From: Plumapathes pennacea
Lineage: Eukaryota; Cnidaria; Anthozoa; Antipatharia; Myriopathidae
NCBI GenBank assembly: GCA_964036295.1
Contig: OZ038463.1
Coordinates: 3,224,001-3,288,000 of the forward strand
DNA: 64,000 bases
Reading direction: 5' to 3'
The position numbers and the translations under genes were made by a program. The notes below the pieces were generated by a model that searched no databases, was not told the DNA's origin, and saw only the letters and a program-made list of their open reading frames with translations. Below, in pieces: positions 44,170 through 56,921 of this stretch; the stretch's first letter is position 1; every line of letters starts with the position of its first letter.

Positions 44170-44540
44170 AGGCCTTGTTTATATGAGGGGTGGCGAATGG
44201 TAAAATCCGAGACTCGCCGAGACGCCGAGACCCGTGTTTCAAAATCCGAGCCCGAGACTCCAACGATTCTGACCGCGCGGAAAAAATCCGAGACTCCGAG
44301 ACCGAAATGTACACACAAAAAACGAGATTTCGAGACTCATCAAAAAGACTTCCGAGATTCCGAGACCCGATCAAAAGTTTGCGAGACCTACGATTTTTGA
44401 GGTACCATTCGCCACCCCTTATATGGAGAAATGTTGTGCCGGCTACCCGAGACAACCCTCCCACCCGAGAAAACTTTACTGAGCATTTATATGTAAAAGT
44501 GTTGTCCCGACCGCATCGAATGTTCAACAGCATCGAATAA
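44170..44540. mobile_element. Foldback element containing a nested element at 44187-44418
   Basis: The inner element has a perfect 16-base terminal inverted repeat: GGGGTGGCGAATGGTA (44187-44202) and TACCATTCGCCACCCC (44403-44418). Its inside repeats CCGAGAC about a dozen times. It interrupts an outer sequence that starts TTAGGCCTTGTTTATATGAG and resumes at 44419 (TTATATGGAGAAATG). Confidence 0.75.
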
Positions 44541-44668
44541 GACCGCCAGCTACGCAGGCTTAACCGCGTTCTCAGTAGGTATGAATTATATACGTACAAA
44601 AAGCCTGGAGATTATACTTTTATAATCATGTGGTAACAGAGGGATAATTTCACTAAAACGAGAGAGGC

Positions 44669-45562
<894 letters not shown>

Positions 45563-45581
45563 TATATATATATATATATAA

Positions 45582-45761
45582 ACAATATACTACTTTTGGC
45601 GAGGAAATATGCACGGATAATTGTCCGAGGATATTATCTGTTCCGAGAAGCGAACAGTTGCCCAAGAGCGAAGCTCGAGGGCAACTGTGAGCTTCAAGGA
45701 ACAGATAATGTCCAAGGACAATTATCTGTGCATATTTCCGAAGCCAAAAGTAGTTTATTGT
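45582..45761. mobile_element. Foldback element, ACAATAxACTACTTTTGGC ends
   Basis: Left end ACAATATACTACTTTTGGC, right end GCCAAAAGTAGTTTATTGT. The pairing continues inward through GGAAATATGCACGGATAATTG and its partner, so nearly the whole 180 bp folds into one hairpin. Confidence 0.8.
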
Positions 45762-45975
45762 CTTTATTATCCTTCAAATATTTCCTCTCGCAGTGCAAAT
45801 AACGGCGTGGAAACTGTGAAGCTTTTTAGTGCTTTCTGGAACTGCATTTTCGATCAATAAATTGATGTCCTCCTCAGTAGTCATCTTGTAATGATTTTTG
45901 TGACTAAATAAATAGAACTGTGTTCGGATTTTGTCAATAAACAGCGTTAGTTCGCCAGGCGGGGGTTATTCGCTG

Positions 45976-46003
45976 ATAACGTCCGCTCACGAGCGGACGT
46001 TAT
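45976..46003. repeat. Perfect 13-bp stem hairpin
   Basis: ATAACGTCCGCTC, a two-base loop, then GAGCGGACGTTAT. It lies in a GC-richer patch between the foldback elements and (TA)n tract 3. Confidence 0.8.
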
Positions 46004-46063
46004 TCGGTCACGTGTCACGATTCTACCAATCACGCGCGGGAGGAAATATTTGATGGGTCATAA

Positions 46064-46247
<184 letters not shown>

Positions 46248-46357
46248 AATATGGAATATGGAAAATACGCCACTCGGGTCCCGGATGTAGTTTCGTATGG
46301 ATTTTACGCACGGTATATTTTCTAGTAAAACACTCGTGTCTATATAATAAATATATC

Positions 46358-46485
46358 TAGCCTTATCTAAACGCTTGGGAAGTTGGGAGAACACTCGAGT
46401 AGCGCCGGAAACCACTCGGCGGCCTCGTGGTTTCCTTGCTACTCTCGTGTTCTCCCAACTTCCCAAGTGTTTATATGAGGCTATT
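46358..46485. mobile_element. Foldback element, AGCCT...CGCTTGGGAAGTTGGG ends
   Basis: Arms TAGCCTTATCTAAACGCTTG... and ...CAAGTGTTTATATGAGGCTA pair through GGAAGTTGGGAGAACACTCG. The whole 128 bp is one long hairpin with a GC-rich loop. Confidence 0.8.
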
Positions 46486-47414
46486 TTAATACACGGTGAC
46501 GTGTTATATATTTCTTACATATTCAAATGACTTTGAATACTATTTATCTTATTAGAGAGCGGCAATTGCTCGGAATACTCGCCAGAAGCGTTAGATTGCA
46601 CAAGACAAGCGAAAGAAGAAAACACCTTTGTTAAAGGTTATTTCTGTACAGTTTTCAGTCCTTTCAGCTTGGGGAACCTGTGAAGGAATACACAGAAACA
46701 CTTCCAGACAGAAACTTCGCCGTGAACCTTTTCGCCACCGTTCGAAAAGTACAACAAACAGGTTTGTTTGGCTGGAGTGTGTTACACGAAACAGTATGGC
46801 ATTCAAAATCAAAATCTGGTTATAACGAAATATTGAAATATATCACTAAAAATACGATAATCGCAGATATCCCCTCGCCTTGTAAAGTGGGTTCTCGTGA
46901 TGCGGGATTCTTCTCTAGTTTACTATTCAGCGCAACGTCATGCACAGTCGGCCGTCCGCTAAAAAACCAAAGCTATAAGAGAGAGCAGTGCATGGGAAAT
47001 TACGAATGACCTGAATATACGCTAAAAGTGTTGAAATGATTGCGATTTATAGCCGTCATGCTTGATGAAACCAGTCGAGTACATAAATAAAAGGTTGGAA
47101 ATTTACCAAGAAAACAAAATCTCCAACGATGATTATATGATTATATAAATAAATAATTTCAGTTAGTAATTCGTTGGGTTTCGTTGTTTCGCTGTAATCA
47201 TCGGTATTAGTTCGTGCTGTTTCGTTTTAATTATTTGTTGTTTCGTTGTTTCGTTGTTTCGTTGTTTCGCTGTTTCGTGTTTTAGTAACGCGAAAGACAA
47301 ACATGCTTTCCGCGGCGCCGTCCCCACGGCCTGCTGTGGTCGTGCAATCCTGCAGTTTGACTGCGCTTCCCCCTCATGTTTCCCGCACTGAGCGCGGTCG
47401 CTATTGAACACTAA
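46486..47414. other. Intergenic DNA, no gene supported
   Basis: Contains a short open stretch near 46680-47009 with no recognisable domain and no splice-consistent partner, and a (TTTCGTTG)n-like run at 47243-47275. I do not call a gene. Confidence 0.4.
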
Positions 47415-47596
47415 AGCCTGGTTCACACGAGTAAAGCAAGCGCAAACGCAAGCGCAAACGCAAGCGCAAACGCAAGCGCAAACGCAAGCGCAAGCGACCG
47501 GTTCACACGGTAAAATTTGTGAAGCAAGCGCAAACGCAAACGCAAGAGAATGGAAAAGTTTTCATTTTCGTGCGCTTGCTTTACCGTGTGAACCAG
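47415..47596. mobile_element. Foldback element with CGCAAACGCAAG tandem units
   Basis: Left end AGCCTGGTTCACACGAGTAA, right end GCTTTACCGTGTGAACCAG. The inside is a tandem array of GCAAGCGCAAAC (about four perfect units) and a second partial array. Confidence 0.85.
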
Positions 47597-47875
47597 CGAG
47601 CCACTGATGCATCCATGCATGGCCAGATTGAGCAAACGGCCGCATAGATTGCAATTTATAACCTTCATACTTTCATGAAAATGTTGCGAATTTACCGGGA
47701 AAACAGAATATCAAAGGTAAATCGATGTGTTTTGGTCCGTTCGAGATTTTTGGCGGTTAAATCTTGAGCAGTGCTGACGAAGGTTCCATATTAGCATAAA
47801 CAACAGTGTAAACACTTTTATTGTATTCTAGAACTTTTGACGCATATTAAGGTCATTCGTAATCATGAGGAGCTT

Positions 47876-48602
47876 AGGCCCGGTTCAAACGTCGAACTTT
47901 ACATGTGCCAAACCTAGTACCTATTTGGGTCGACCCAGTTAAGTTCGACGGTTGATTCAGACTTCGAACCTAACGCAGTCGAACCAAAATGCCGAAGAAC
48001 AAACTAAAACCATTATGCGCCGATCAAATGCCCGGGGGTAAATTTATTGTTGAATGAAGTGTAACGTGCAGATCACTGCGATCAAAAATCAGCCATTCTG
48101 CTACGTAGCTATTTTCCTGTCCGCTAAAATCTTGCAAAGTGGACTCCATGATACACGTGAACGCCAGATTGGGTATTTAAAAACTAGTCCCAAGCTTCCC
48201 GCGGTTTTGTGTCAAATGCCCCACGTCCGCATTTGGTGTCAAATGACAGCGGTTTGAAAGGTCAAATTCCCCACTCCCGGGTGAGGGGAGGGTGTCAAAT
48301 GTCTGGGGTATGCCCAGGGGAGGGGGATGTTAACAGTACAAGTTGATCGGCGCATTACGGTCAGAAATTACTAATTTAATGTATGTATAATGTATGCATT
48401 AGGTTCGGCACATGTGAAGATCGACGTATGAACCGAAGTCGATCTTTTGCCGTTCTATTCGACAAGCTCAGTCGAATAGAACGTCAGAGTCGACCCAAAT
48501 ACAAAAGCGTCGATCCTAATTGATTCAAACGTCGAACTTTACATGTGCCGAACCTAATAATTAGGTTCGGCACATGTAAAGTTCGACATTTGAACCGGGC
48601 CT
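47876..48602. mobile_element. 727-bp foldback element with ~42-bp terminal inverted repeats
   Basis: Left end AGGCCCGGTTCAAACGTCGA, right end TTCGACATTTGAACCGGGCCT, the match continuing through ACTTTACATGTGCC. Near the right end the same motif occurs again as a direct copy (48525-48555), so a local palindrome centred on CCTAATAATTAGG sits at 48550-48570. The middle has no transposase-like frame. Confidence 0.85.
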
Positions 48603-48750
48603 CAGACCAACTAAAAATGCATTTCTATCACGTAAGGTGATAGAAATAGTCCCAAGGGGTCTTTCTCACATCGGCCCCCGTCTCAGCATGAGCCGGAGAT
48701 TTTGTCCCAGGAGATGCAGAAGGTAGTTTTTAGCCAAATATAAGCGGTTT

Positions 48751-49147
48751 AGGCCCTGTTTACATGGAGGGAGGGTAACCCTCCAAGGAAGGATACCCTC
48801 CAAGAAGGGTCAGAAGATAGCCCCCCTTTACATGCCAAGCGTTGCGTTATCCCTAGGGTTATCTCGCCAAGAGTCTGAAAGGATCGCGCGGTCGCGAAAT
48901 ATGAGATAGTAGCCTGGCACCGCTAAACTTAGCCCCCCTGGGAGGGTAACCCTCCCTCGAGTGTTTACATGGCCAAAAGTTGTCCCTACTGGGAGGGTAA
49001 CCCTAGCAAGAAGATAGGGTAACCCTCCTCCTAGGGTGACCCTACCGATCATGTAAACGGAACAAGAAATTTCAATAGAGAAGGGTGACCCTTCTAGGAG
49101 GGTGTCCCTCCTGGGAGGGTTACCCTCCTTCCATGTAAACAGGGCCT
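48751..49147. mobile_element. Foldback element built of GGGTAACCCTCC palindromes
   Basis: Terminal inverted repeats of about 34 bases: AGGCCCTGTTTACATGGA... and ...TCCATGTAAACAGGGCCT. The inside holds about ten copies of the small palindrome GGGTNACCC, on both strands, mostly in TCC...GGA contexts. Confidence 0.85.
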
Positions 49148-49513
49148 GGCCTGAAATTAGTGATTTCTGATCCACTCTTTTTCAAAGAAACACACTCTCG
49201 TGACTGTGACACTTATTATGAATAATTTTTGTGTTACTTGATTGACAAGCGAGTGTCAAACTCAATGGGTCATTTCTACTTTTAGATTGAAAGATCGAAG
49301 TCAAACGGCTTTTTCTCTCTCTCACACCAAGTTTGCAACTTGTAGTTTAACTGCATCAAAGAAAAAATTAGTTATTTTACCCTGCGAGCAGTGGTTTCTC
49401 CTACGCCTGACCACTGCTCTCAGGATATAGCTTTTCCACTTTACGCCTGGAGGTCGTACGCCAAACAGACAGACTGACAAACATTAGATTTCGAGATGGC
49501 GACTCCCTTGACG

Positions 49514-49837
49514 TAAATACCGTGTGGCATGAATTTTCGCGGATTGCCGATTTTTTGCGTTTCGCGGGAACAAGTATTCAAGAATTTGTAATTTACACTT
49601 TACTGTTGGGAAGAAATTTTCAAGATCTCGGGAAGTTCCTGCCGAAGGAGGTCATAATATTTTTTGTAGTCAATTTGATTGAAATTCAGTAATCTAAATA
49701 TAAAATGGAGTAAATTTTAATGATTGTTTTTTTCGCAGGAGTGTAGTTTTACAGGATCTAATTTTCGCGGATCGCTGTAAAATCTGCAAAATTCGCGAAA
49801 ATTAAATCCCGCGAATTCTCATGCCACACTGTATTAA
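49514..49837. mobile_element. MITE immediately upstream of the ABCC first coding exon
   Basis: Left end TAAATACCGTGTGGCATGA, right end TCATGCCACACTGTATTA. The sub-terminal motifs AATTTTCGCGGAT and CGCGAAAATTAAATCCCGCG also pair. Only 26 bases separate it from the acceptor-like GCAG at 49858-49861. Confidence 0.75.
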
Positions 49838-49863
49838 TCAAATATTCCTTTTAATGCGCAGAC

Positions 49864-52800
49864 ATGGTGAAACAGTCCTACGAACGAGTTCCTGATGGAA
49901 AGCAAGCCGCTCCAACAGATCCACAGAAAGAGGCGGGCTTCTTTTCCATATTAACGTTTTGGTGGATGAACGGAGTCTTTAAGACAGGTGCAAAACGTCC
50001 ACTAGAAGAGTCCGATTTCCTTCCTCTTCAAGAGCAGGACGACACACAACAGTTAACAGAGCGAATTCAGAAGAGATGGATTTGTGAGAAGAAGAGATGC
50101 GCAGAGTCTGGGAAAGAGCCTCGGTTCTGGAAGAGCGTCCTCGGTGCCGTGTCCTCCCGACAGTGTTTGCTCATTTTGTTTGAACATTTAGTGAGTTCGT
50201 TAGGCCGTGTCTTACAGGTCCTCCTGTTGGGATTCCTTGTATCAGGAATGATGTCCACCGAAAGAAGTGGACGTCCCCTCCTCTACATGTATGCAGGGGG
50301 CATATTTCTCGCTGCTCTGATCAGAGTCCCATCGCATCATCTCTTCTATTACCATTGCCAATTACTTGGAATGCAGTTAAGAGCGGCCATAAAAGGAGTT
50401 GTTTACGTCAAGGTAACCTTCCTCACTCTTTGACTCGCCATCAGAAAGTCCCAAAAAAATTGGACTCTAGTTACAAATCATCCCACAGCTAAATTTCAGA
50501 AATGTGGCAACTTAAAACTTCCAGGACTATAACACTTATTCCGTCAATTCAAGAAGTTGATAAATACACCCCTCTGTAACAGACCTAGTGAGATTTGGAT
50601 GTTCACAGGTTTTCGGCAAAAGCTTCGCCAGGTCAGAAATATTTTCCACCAGGTTGTTAAAATTATATGTTTTATTGAGATTCCAACGGGGATGTAAAAA
50701 GTATACCAAGACACTAGGGAAGACAAAAACTGGGCAGGTAAAATAAAAAATGTTCACCAGGGCCCAGGTAGGCTAAAACTTCCCAAGGGAGGTGAAAAAA
50801 TCTCACCAGATCGGGTTTCACCAGGTCTGTTTCAGAGGGGTGTACTAATTTACGTTTGCCTCGGCTCAAAGTTAAAACAGGTAATTTGAACGTCACGTTC
50901 AGAATCATGCGGAAGTACCTATCACTAACAGACATCCCAAGTACTTTTCAGTTCCCAGAAGAAACGAGTGGCTGTGAAGGAAATCTTCACACTCAGGCTG
51001 ATCAGTTTTGTTTCTACACATTTAAGTATCTCTAGCCTTGTCAAGTGCGCATGCTCGTGAGTGGCGCATTCTTAGATTTATTGATCAAATTCACGAACCA
51101 GCAAAATGTTAAAAACAACAACAACAGCAAAAACAAACAGCAAGACCATGAGTTATAAACACCATTCGCAATAATTTGTGACTCCATTGAGAACTTTCCT
51201 TTCTTTGTCATTTCTCCCATTTATTCGCTACAGATCTTCCTCCTTGGCCAGCAAACATTAAGAGACTTCACAACGGGTCAAGTGGTGGACCTTATTTCCA
51301 ATGATGTTCAACGAATGGAAAAGGCCCCGGAGGCATTTTTCTCCCTTTGCATTGCACTCTTTGAAATAACCATTACGGGGTGTCTTATGGGGTTCTTTGT
51401 CGGGTGGCAGGCGCTGGTGGGGCTGGCAAGTCTCATCCTATTTGTGCCATTTGATGGATTTCTAGCTTACATCAGTGGAAAATTCCGAAAAAAGACCGCC
51501 GGAGTTACTGATCGGCGCGTTTTGTTGATAAATGAAATAGTGTCAGCGATTCGCGCGGTGAAGACCAATGCTTGGGAATGGATATACAGGGACAAGATTC
51601 GAATTATCAGGCGGTACGTATGAATGAAGAACACGTAAAATTGGGAAACGCTTTCTGGTCAACCACAAAAAGTACGAGACTGTTTAGAGTTAATCAGGGT
51701 AAGCTCCAAGTTTGCAAGTAAGATGTACTCTAAAAGATATGAACTTGTTATACAGAAAATTTACAACATCATTCTTCAAGTGACCTGCAAGACAGAGGTT
51801 CGGAGAAGAAATAGATATCTGCACACAACCATTTGACTAATTAATGAGCCGCCGTACTCAGCCGTGAGTGAATTAATTGCAAGAAACCGGTTTAAGTTTT
51901 TAGGTGACAAAGAGTTTATATTACTGGTGCTCAAAGTCGACAGAATGAAGATGAGAGGGGGGGGGGGGGGGGGGGGGGATTAACGGGGGTCTGATGTGAG
52001 CATTTACGGTGGTACGCCTAGTAGTTCTCACAACTGTGGCTCACAATTATCACTTTCCTCTTCTTCGTGTTTTCCAGGGAGGAATTAAACGTCATCCGTC
52101 AAAAGAGCGTCGTCTTGGCAACACTGAGTGGGCTATTTTTCAGTTCGAGTGCTGTCGCTGTCTTCGTATCGGCAACACTGATGATACTGACAGGCCACAA
52201 CCTGACACCAAAGAATTTGTTTATGCTAATAGCGTTCATGAACTTGCTAACAGTGAGCATTCCGTATCACATAGGCCTTGGTCTTCAACTTGTGGTCGAA
52301 GCGTTTATTTCTCTTACAAGGATACAACGTTTTCTTTCGCTTCAAACTTTATTACACCTAACTGAGACTTCCAACGAAGATGGCGTGCAGTTCGAGTCTC
52401 CAGATGCTACTCCACGTACAGCAGAAGCTTTACTAACAGACGACTATACAACTTCTGTGAAACACCACCCAAATAAAGGAACCTGCACAGTTTCAAACGT
52501 GGTATTGAGCTCCAAATATGGTAATGCCAATGGTAATAGGGACATTCTACACAACATCAGCTTTGAAGCATCACCAAGCAGTCTCGTGGTGTTGACTGGC
52601 CCTGTAGGAAGTGGAAAATCCTCTGTACTCGCTGCCATCAACAAAGAAGTTGAAATCACTGAAGGAAGTATCTCCTGCCCTGGAACTACGGTCTATGTGT
52701 CCCAAACTCCTTGGATATTCCCAGGAACAATTCGAGATAACATACTGTTCGGGAAAGACTATGACAAAGAAAGATACAAAACAGTGGTTGGCATTTGTAC

Positions 52801-55800
52801 TTTGGAAAAGGATTTGGGCATTTTTCCAGATGGCGATCAAACAATTGTCGGAGAGCGTGGTGCTGTTCTTAGTGGAGGTCAACAAGCGAGGATCAGTTTG
52901 GCTCGTGCGGTCTACGCCGATGCCGATGTGTACTTGCTGGACGATCCTTTAAGTGCAGTGGACGCAAACGTTGGTCAACACATTTTTGAGAAATGCATCT
53001 GTGGCTTCTTGTCTACCAAGACTAGACTATTTGTGACGCATCAAATGAATTACATGAAGATGGCAGATCAGATCGTTGCACTGTCCAAGGGATACGTAAT
53101 TGCTAGAGGCAGTTATGAAGAATTGAAGAAGACTGGGATGCTTGACGAATTTTTAGACATGCATAACAAATCAACAGCTCGCCCAAACATGCAGCAGCAA
53201 TTATGTGGACAAGGAGATGAAGATGCAGAACCGGCAGGAAAGCTCCCGGAAAGCTCCGGTTTGGAGATTCCAAAAGAAGACCGAAGTATTGGTACAGTGT
53301 CACTGAATCTTTACTGGAAGTATTTCAGGGCCGGACTACCCACAGTGGCACTAATTGGAATTTTCTTGATGTTTTTTCTCACGCAAGGTAATAATTTCTT
53401 TGTTGAAGGGGAGGGGAGGGGTGGGGCGGGCGTACAGTGCATTCCATATAATGAAATGGAAAACAAAACTGTTCAGCAAAGCGGTTGTGAAAGTTTTATT
53501 ACGAAGTGTGTATTTTTTTCTTCTTCTTGGTCTTATTTTTTTCTTTTTGCTTTTTATTTGGAGGTCTTTCAGTCTCAGTGGATGTTTGGCTATCTCACTT
53601 GGTAAATAAACCAATAGTTGAACAGCAAAGTAAAACAAACGTGGCCATTTACACCGGGCTGATCTGCGGGACACTCCTCTTCGCCATGTTGGGATGCTTT
53701 CTCTTCTACCAGGCATCATTGTGCTCCTCTGAACAGCTCCATGACCAAATGGTACTGGCCATCCTCAAGGCTCCCGTGCTGTTCTTTGACACTAATCCAG
53801 TTGGACGGATCTTAAATCGCTTTTCAAAAGATGTTGGAAGCATGGACGAAGTTTTGCCGACATTTTTCTTTATGTCTATTCGATTTGTTTTGTATACAAC
53901 GACTGCCACTTTATTACCAGCAGTCCTGAATCCCTGGGTTCTACTGGTAGTTGTTCCTGCATGTGTGAGCTTCATTTATTTGGTCAAATATTACCTCAAG
54001 TCTTCTCGAGAACTGAAGAGACTTGAGTCGATGTGCCGCAGTCCCGTCTTCTCGCATGTCTCGGAAACTCTAAACGGTTTGGACACAATTCGCTCGAGGG
54101 GACGCCAGGAGGATTTTGTCCAACAATTTTACAGGTAATCGGAGCTTGGACTGAACTATACGGAAATCTTTAGAACTCAAGTAGAAAAATTGACGGGGAG
54201 GCCCATATGCAAAATTTGTCAGGTAAAGTCTTCTATAGACCTAAAGCTACTACATCATCCAAGGAATTGCTTAAGACATAAACATTTCGATTCTTGTTTG
54301 TCGATCGCAGCGATCAAAGCTAGACTGTTTTGAATAATGCAAGTTGTGCATTGTGTCTGTTTTTCTCCAGGCAGCAGAACAAACATAACCAGGCGTTTCA
54401 GATGTGTTTAGCCAGTATCCGATGGATGGGCATCCGAGTGGACTTCTTAGGCGCCCTGATTATTGGAGCCGTCGCCTTCTCCGCCATCCGCATATTCCAG
54501 GATGCAGGTGAGCCTCCAAGGTCCTGTCACACGAGGCGACTGGTTCCCGCGACAAATCAACTACTTGTCACACGCTGCAACATGTCGTACATTAGCATGT
54601 CACACAAGGCGACCGATGTCCATGCGACATTTTTCAGGCGACGTTGTCGCATTAATTCAAACCGATGCAAAAATACACGTTGCATGAGGCAACTTGTCGC
54701 AGGTGCACGGTCAGAGGGACATGTCGTCTCGAGTGTGACAAGATCTATATTTCTTTTGTTGCTTTTGGAGATTAATCAGGTTGTAAATGCTGTAAGTCAA
54801 GCAACCAAAAAATGTGTGGATGACATCAGAGATCAGCGGTTGTGGCATTTTATGGGGACAAACAAACAAACAAGCAAACAAACAAACTCACCCTGTAATT
54901 ACGCAATTGTGATATTCTGTATTTACTCTGCAGCTCAAGCTGGACTGTCACTTGTTTACATCCTTGAAACTACTGAGCTGGTACAGTTTGCCGTACAACT
55001 AACTGCAGATGTGGAGAACCAGATGACGTCAGTTGAGCGGGTAATGACGTATATAGAAATTGAGTCAGAACCTGGGTATGATATCGAAACCAAGCCCCCC
55101 GAGGATTGGCCGCATGATACAAGTATTTCTTTCAAAAACGTCTCTTTGAGGTACTATTCTGGTGGATCTGAAGTGCTGAGAGACCTCGACATCAAAATAG
55201 ACGGAAAAGCTAAGATTGGAGTCGCAGGCAGAACTGGCGCGGGAAAATCGTCTATCATAGCTGCACTGTTACGCATGCCCGAGGCCAAGGGAGCTATCAC
55301 AATAGATGGCATCAACCTCGCTACCATCAACCTCCAGGAGTCAAGACGATGCATCTCCGTCCTTAGTCAGAAGCCAGTCCTGTTCAGTGGTTCCTTGAGA
55401 AAAAACCTCGATCCTTTGACGCAATATGAAGACGCTGATCTGTGGCAAGCTTTAGACGAAGTGCAGCTTAAGTCTCTCGTGGAGCACCTTGAAGGACATC
55501 TCGACAACGAATTGTCCGAGGGAGGAGGAAACTTCAGTGTCGGCGAACGTCAGCTGCTCTGCCTTGCTCGTGTTCTACTTCAGCGGAACAAAGTTCTTAT
55601 TTTGGATGAACCCACAGCGCACGTGGATCCCACCACAGAGAGGACGATACAGAACACAGTACGCGACCAACTCAAGGAATGTACCGTGATAACAGTGGCT
55701 CACCGACTGCACACCATCCGAGACTGTGACAAAATTTTGGTAATGAAGGATGGAACAGCAGTGGAATTCGATAACTACGAGAAGCTGATGGAGAAAGAAG

Positions 55801-55838
55801 GCGGCGTGTTTGCCAAAATGGCCAAAAAACAGTCGTAG
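49864..55838 (+). CDS. ABCC4: ABCC4/MRP4-like ABC transporter, complete
   Basis: Full-length ABC exporter of the short ABCC type (no TMD0), expected in the plasma membrane; MRP4 relatives export organic anions and cyclic nucleotides. Six coding exons: 49864-50412, 51234-51613, 52078-53387, 53573-54134, 54371-54507, 54934-55838; 3843 bases = 1280 residues plus stop, all GT-AG and in phase. The ABCC start KEAGFFSILTFWWMNGVFKTG is clear. NBD1: Walker A GPVGSGKSS (484), signature LSGGQQARISLARA (574), Walker B YLLDDPLSAVD (595). NBD2: Walker A GRTGAGKSS (1078), signature FSVGERQLLCLARV (1180), Walker B LILDEPTAHVD (Glu1205). Walker B of NBD1 has Asp in place of the catalytic Glu, the usual ABCC asymmetry. 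GCAG just before the ATG suggests an upstream non-coding exon. ABCC4 fits best, but other short ABCCs are possible. Confidence 0.9.
51957..51979. repeat. Poly-G run in ABCC intron 2
   Basis: About 21 consecutive G, 100 bases upstream of the exon 3 acceptor. Possible G-quadruplex; length uncertain in assemblies. Confidence 0.85.
54508..54933 (+). other. ABCC intron 5: 426 bases, open in frame, with a foldback element
   Basis: The intron (CAG|GTGAGC ... TCTGCAG|CTCAA) has a length divisible by three and no stop codon in the ABCC frame, so its retention would insert 142 residues between exons 5 and 6. A foldback element occupies 54521-54742 (ends GTCCTGTCACACGAGGCGAC and GTCTCGAGTGTGACA). The insertion would fall between transmembrane segments of TMD2. 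Confidence 0.75.
54521..54742. mobile_element. Foldback element with GCGACATGTCGC motifs
   Basis: Ends CCTGTCACACGAGGCGAC and ATGTCGTCTCGAGTGTGACA pair imperfectly. The inside repeats TGTCGCA/TGCGACA and GCATGTCACACAAGGCGACC. Confidence 0.65.
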
Positions 55839-56560
55839 AAATCATGCAGCTTACTGCAGTATTATTCTTCTACACTTGAAGAACTGTATAGAGCAAGCGT
55901 GACAAACGGTTCTATTTTTACGTTATGGGTACTGGTTTTCATACAAATGTAACTCTGATCCGCCTATTCAAGTGCTGGAAATAGCAATCAAATCGACACA
56001 AAATATTGTGTTGCAGTTATACATTTGAGACATGTATCTGCAACTTTGGCATTACGTACTTTTGTCAAATGAAGTCCATTTAGTGGTGTTTTGATATGGT
56101 CCAACTTGTAAAATACACTTGTAAATGTTTATTGAATTGGCCTCAGGTTTTATGTGTATGGGATCTTTACAAGATAATTTGATTGGGAAGTAGAATTGCG
56201 TATCTTAATATTGTTGTGAAAAAAGTGAAAATGGAAGTTTGGGCTGGTTACACAACATGACAGCCATAAAAAGATCATAGTGACAATTCAAGTATGCCCA
56301 ATCATTCTTTAGTATTTTTTCTAGCCTTACACTTTACATCATCCTATCAGATGTAGTTTTCTGAGTAAGCTAGACCCTGCACTAATAATAAATATTCGCA
56401 CTCAGTACTTTACAGTATTCTCTCTGCAAATCCGCCGTACCGCCCCCCCCCCCCCCCCCCACTCCCCCCGAGCCGAGGGGGGAGGGAGAGGGGAGAGAGA
56501 TGGTTACGATGAATAATTAAGCTGAGCTAAGTTCTTTAGAGAGACATTTGGAGGAAAAAT
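55839..56560 (+). other. ABCC 3' UTR and C-rich tract
   Basis: AATAAA at 56387-56392 is the best poly(A) signal. A C-run of 17 follows at 56444-56461 and then a purine-rich patch. No coding exon. Confidence 0.5.
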
Positions 56561-56921
56561 CTAACTTTTGGGCATGTTTGATAAGTGTCCCCACTTTATC
56601 ACTTGGTGACAGCATATGAAAATCGCAAAGAAGAGCCATCTTGACTGAAGATTGCTGAGTGAAAATTTGTGGACCACGGTACGGCATGCTGGACATGTAA
56701 TATTATGCCAACAAATGCATTCAAATGTCACTTGAACAGTGGTGCATCCAGGGCGGAATGTAAAATGCATGTTTCCCCAGGCCCAAGGGCCCGCAATTTT
56801 GCCCGCGTTCCATACCGCTGACTTTATGCGGCTGCGCAATGCGTTATTCAGCTCTGTCCGTTTGCAATCTCGTACCCAGACCCTTTCGCTGTCTTACGGC
56901 GCATGCTCGACGAAAACGAAA

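Noticed and set aside
46628..47009. Open stretch near 46.7-47.0 kb as a possible gene
   Set aside because: No recognisable motif, no supporting splice partner, and surrounded by repeats.
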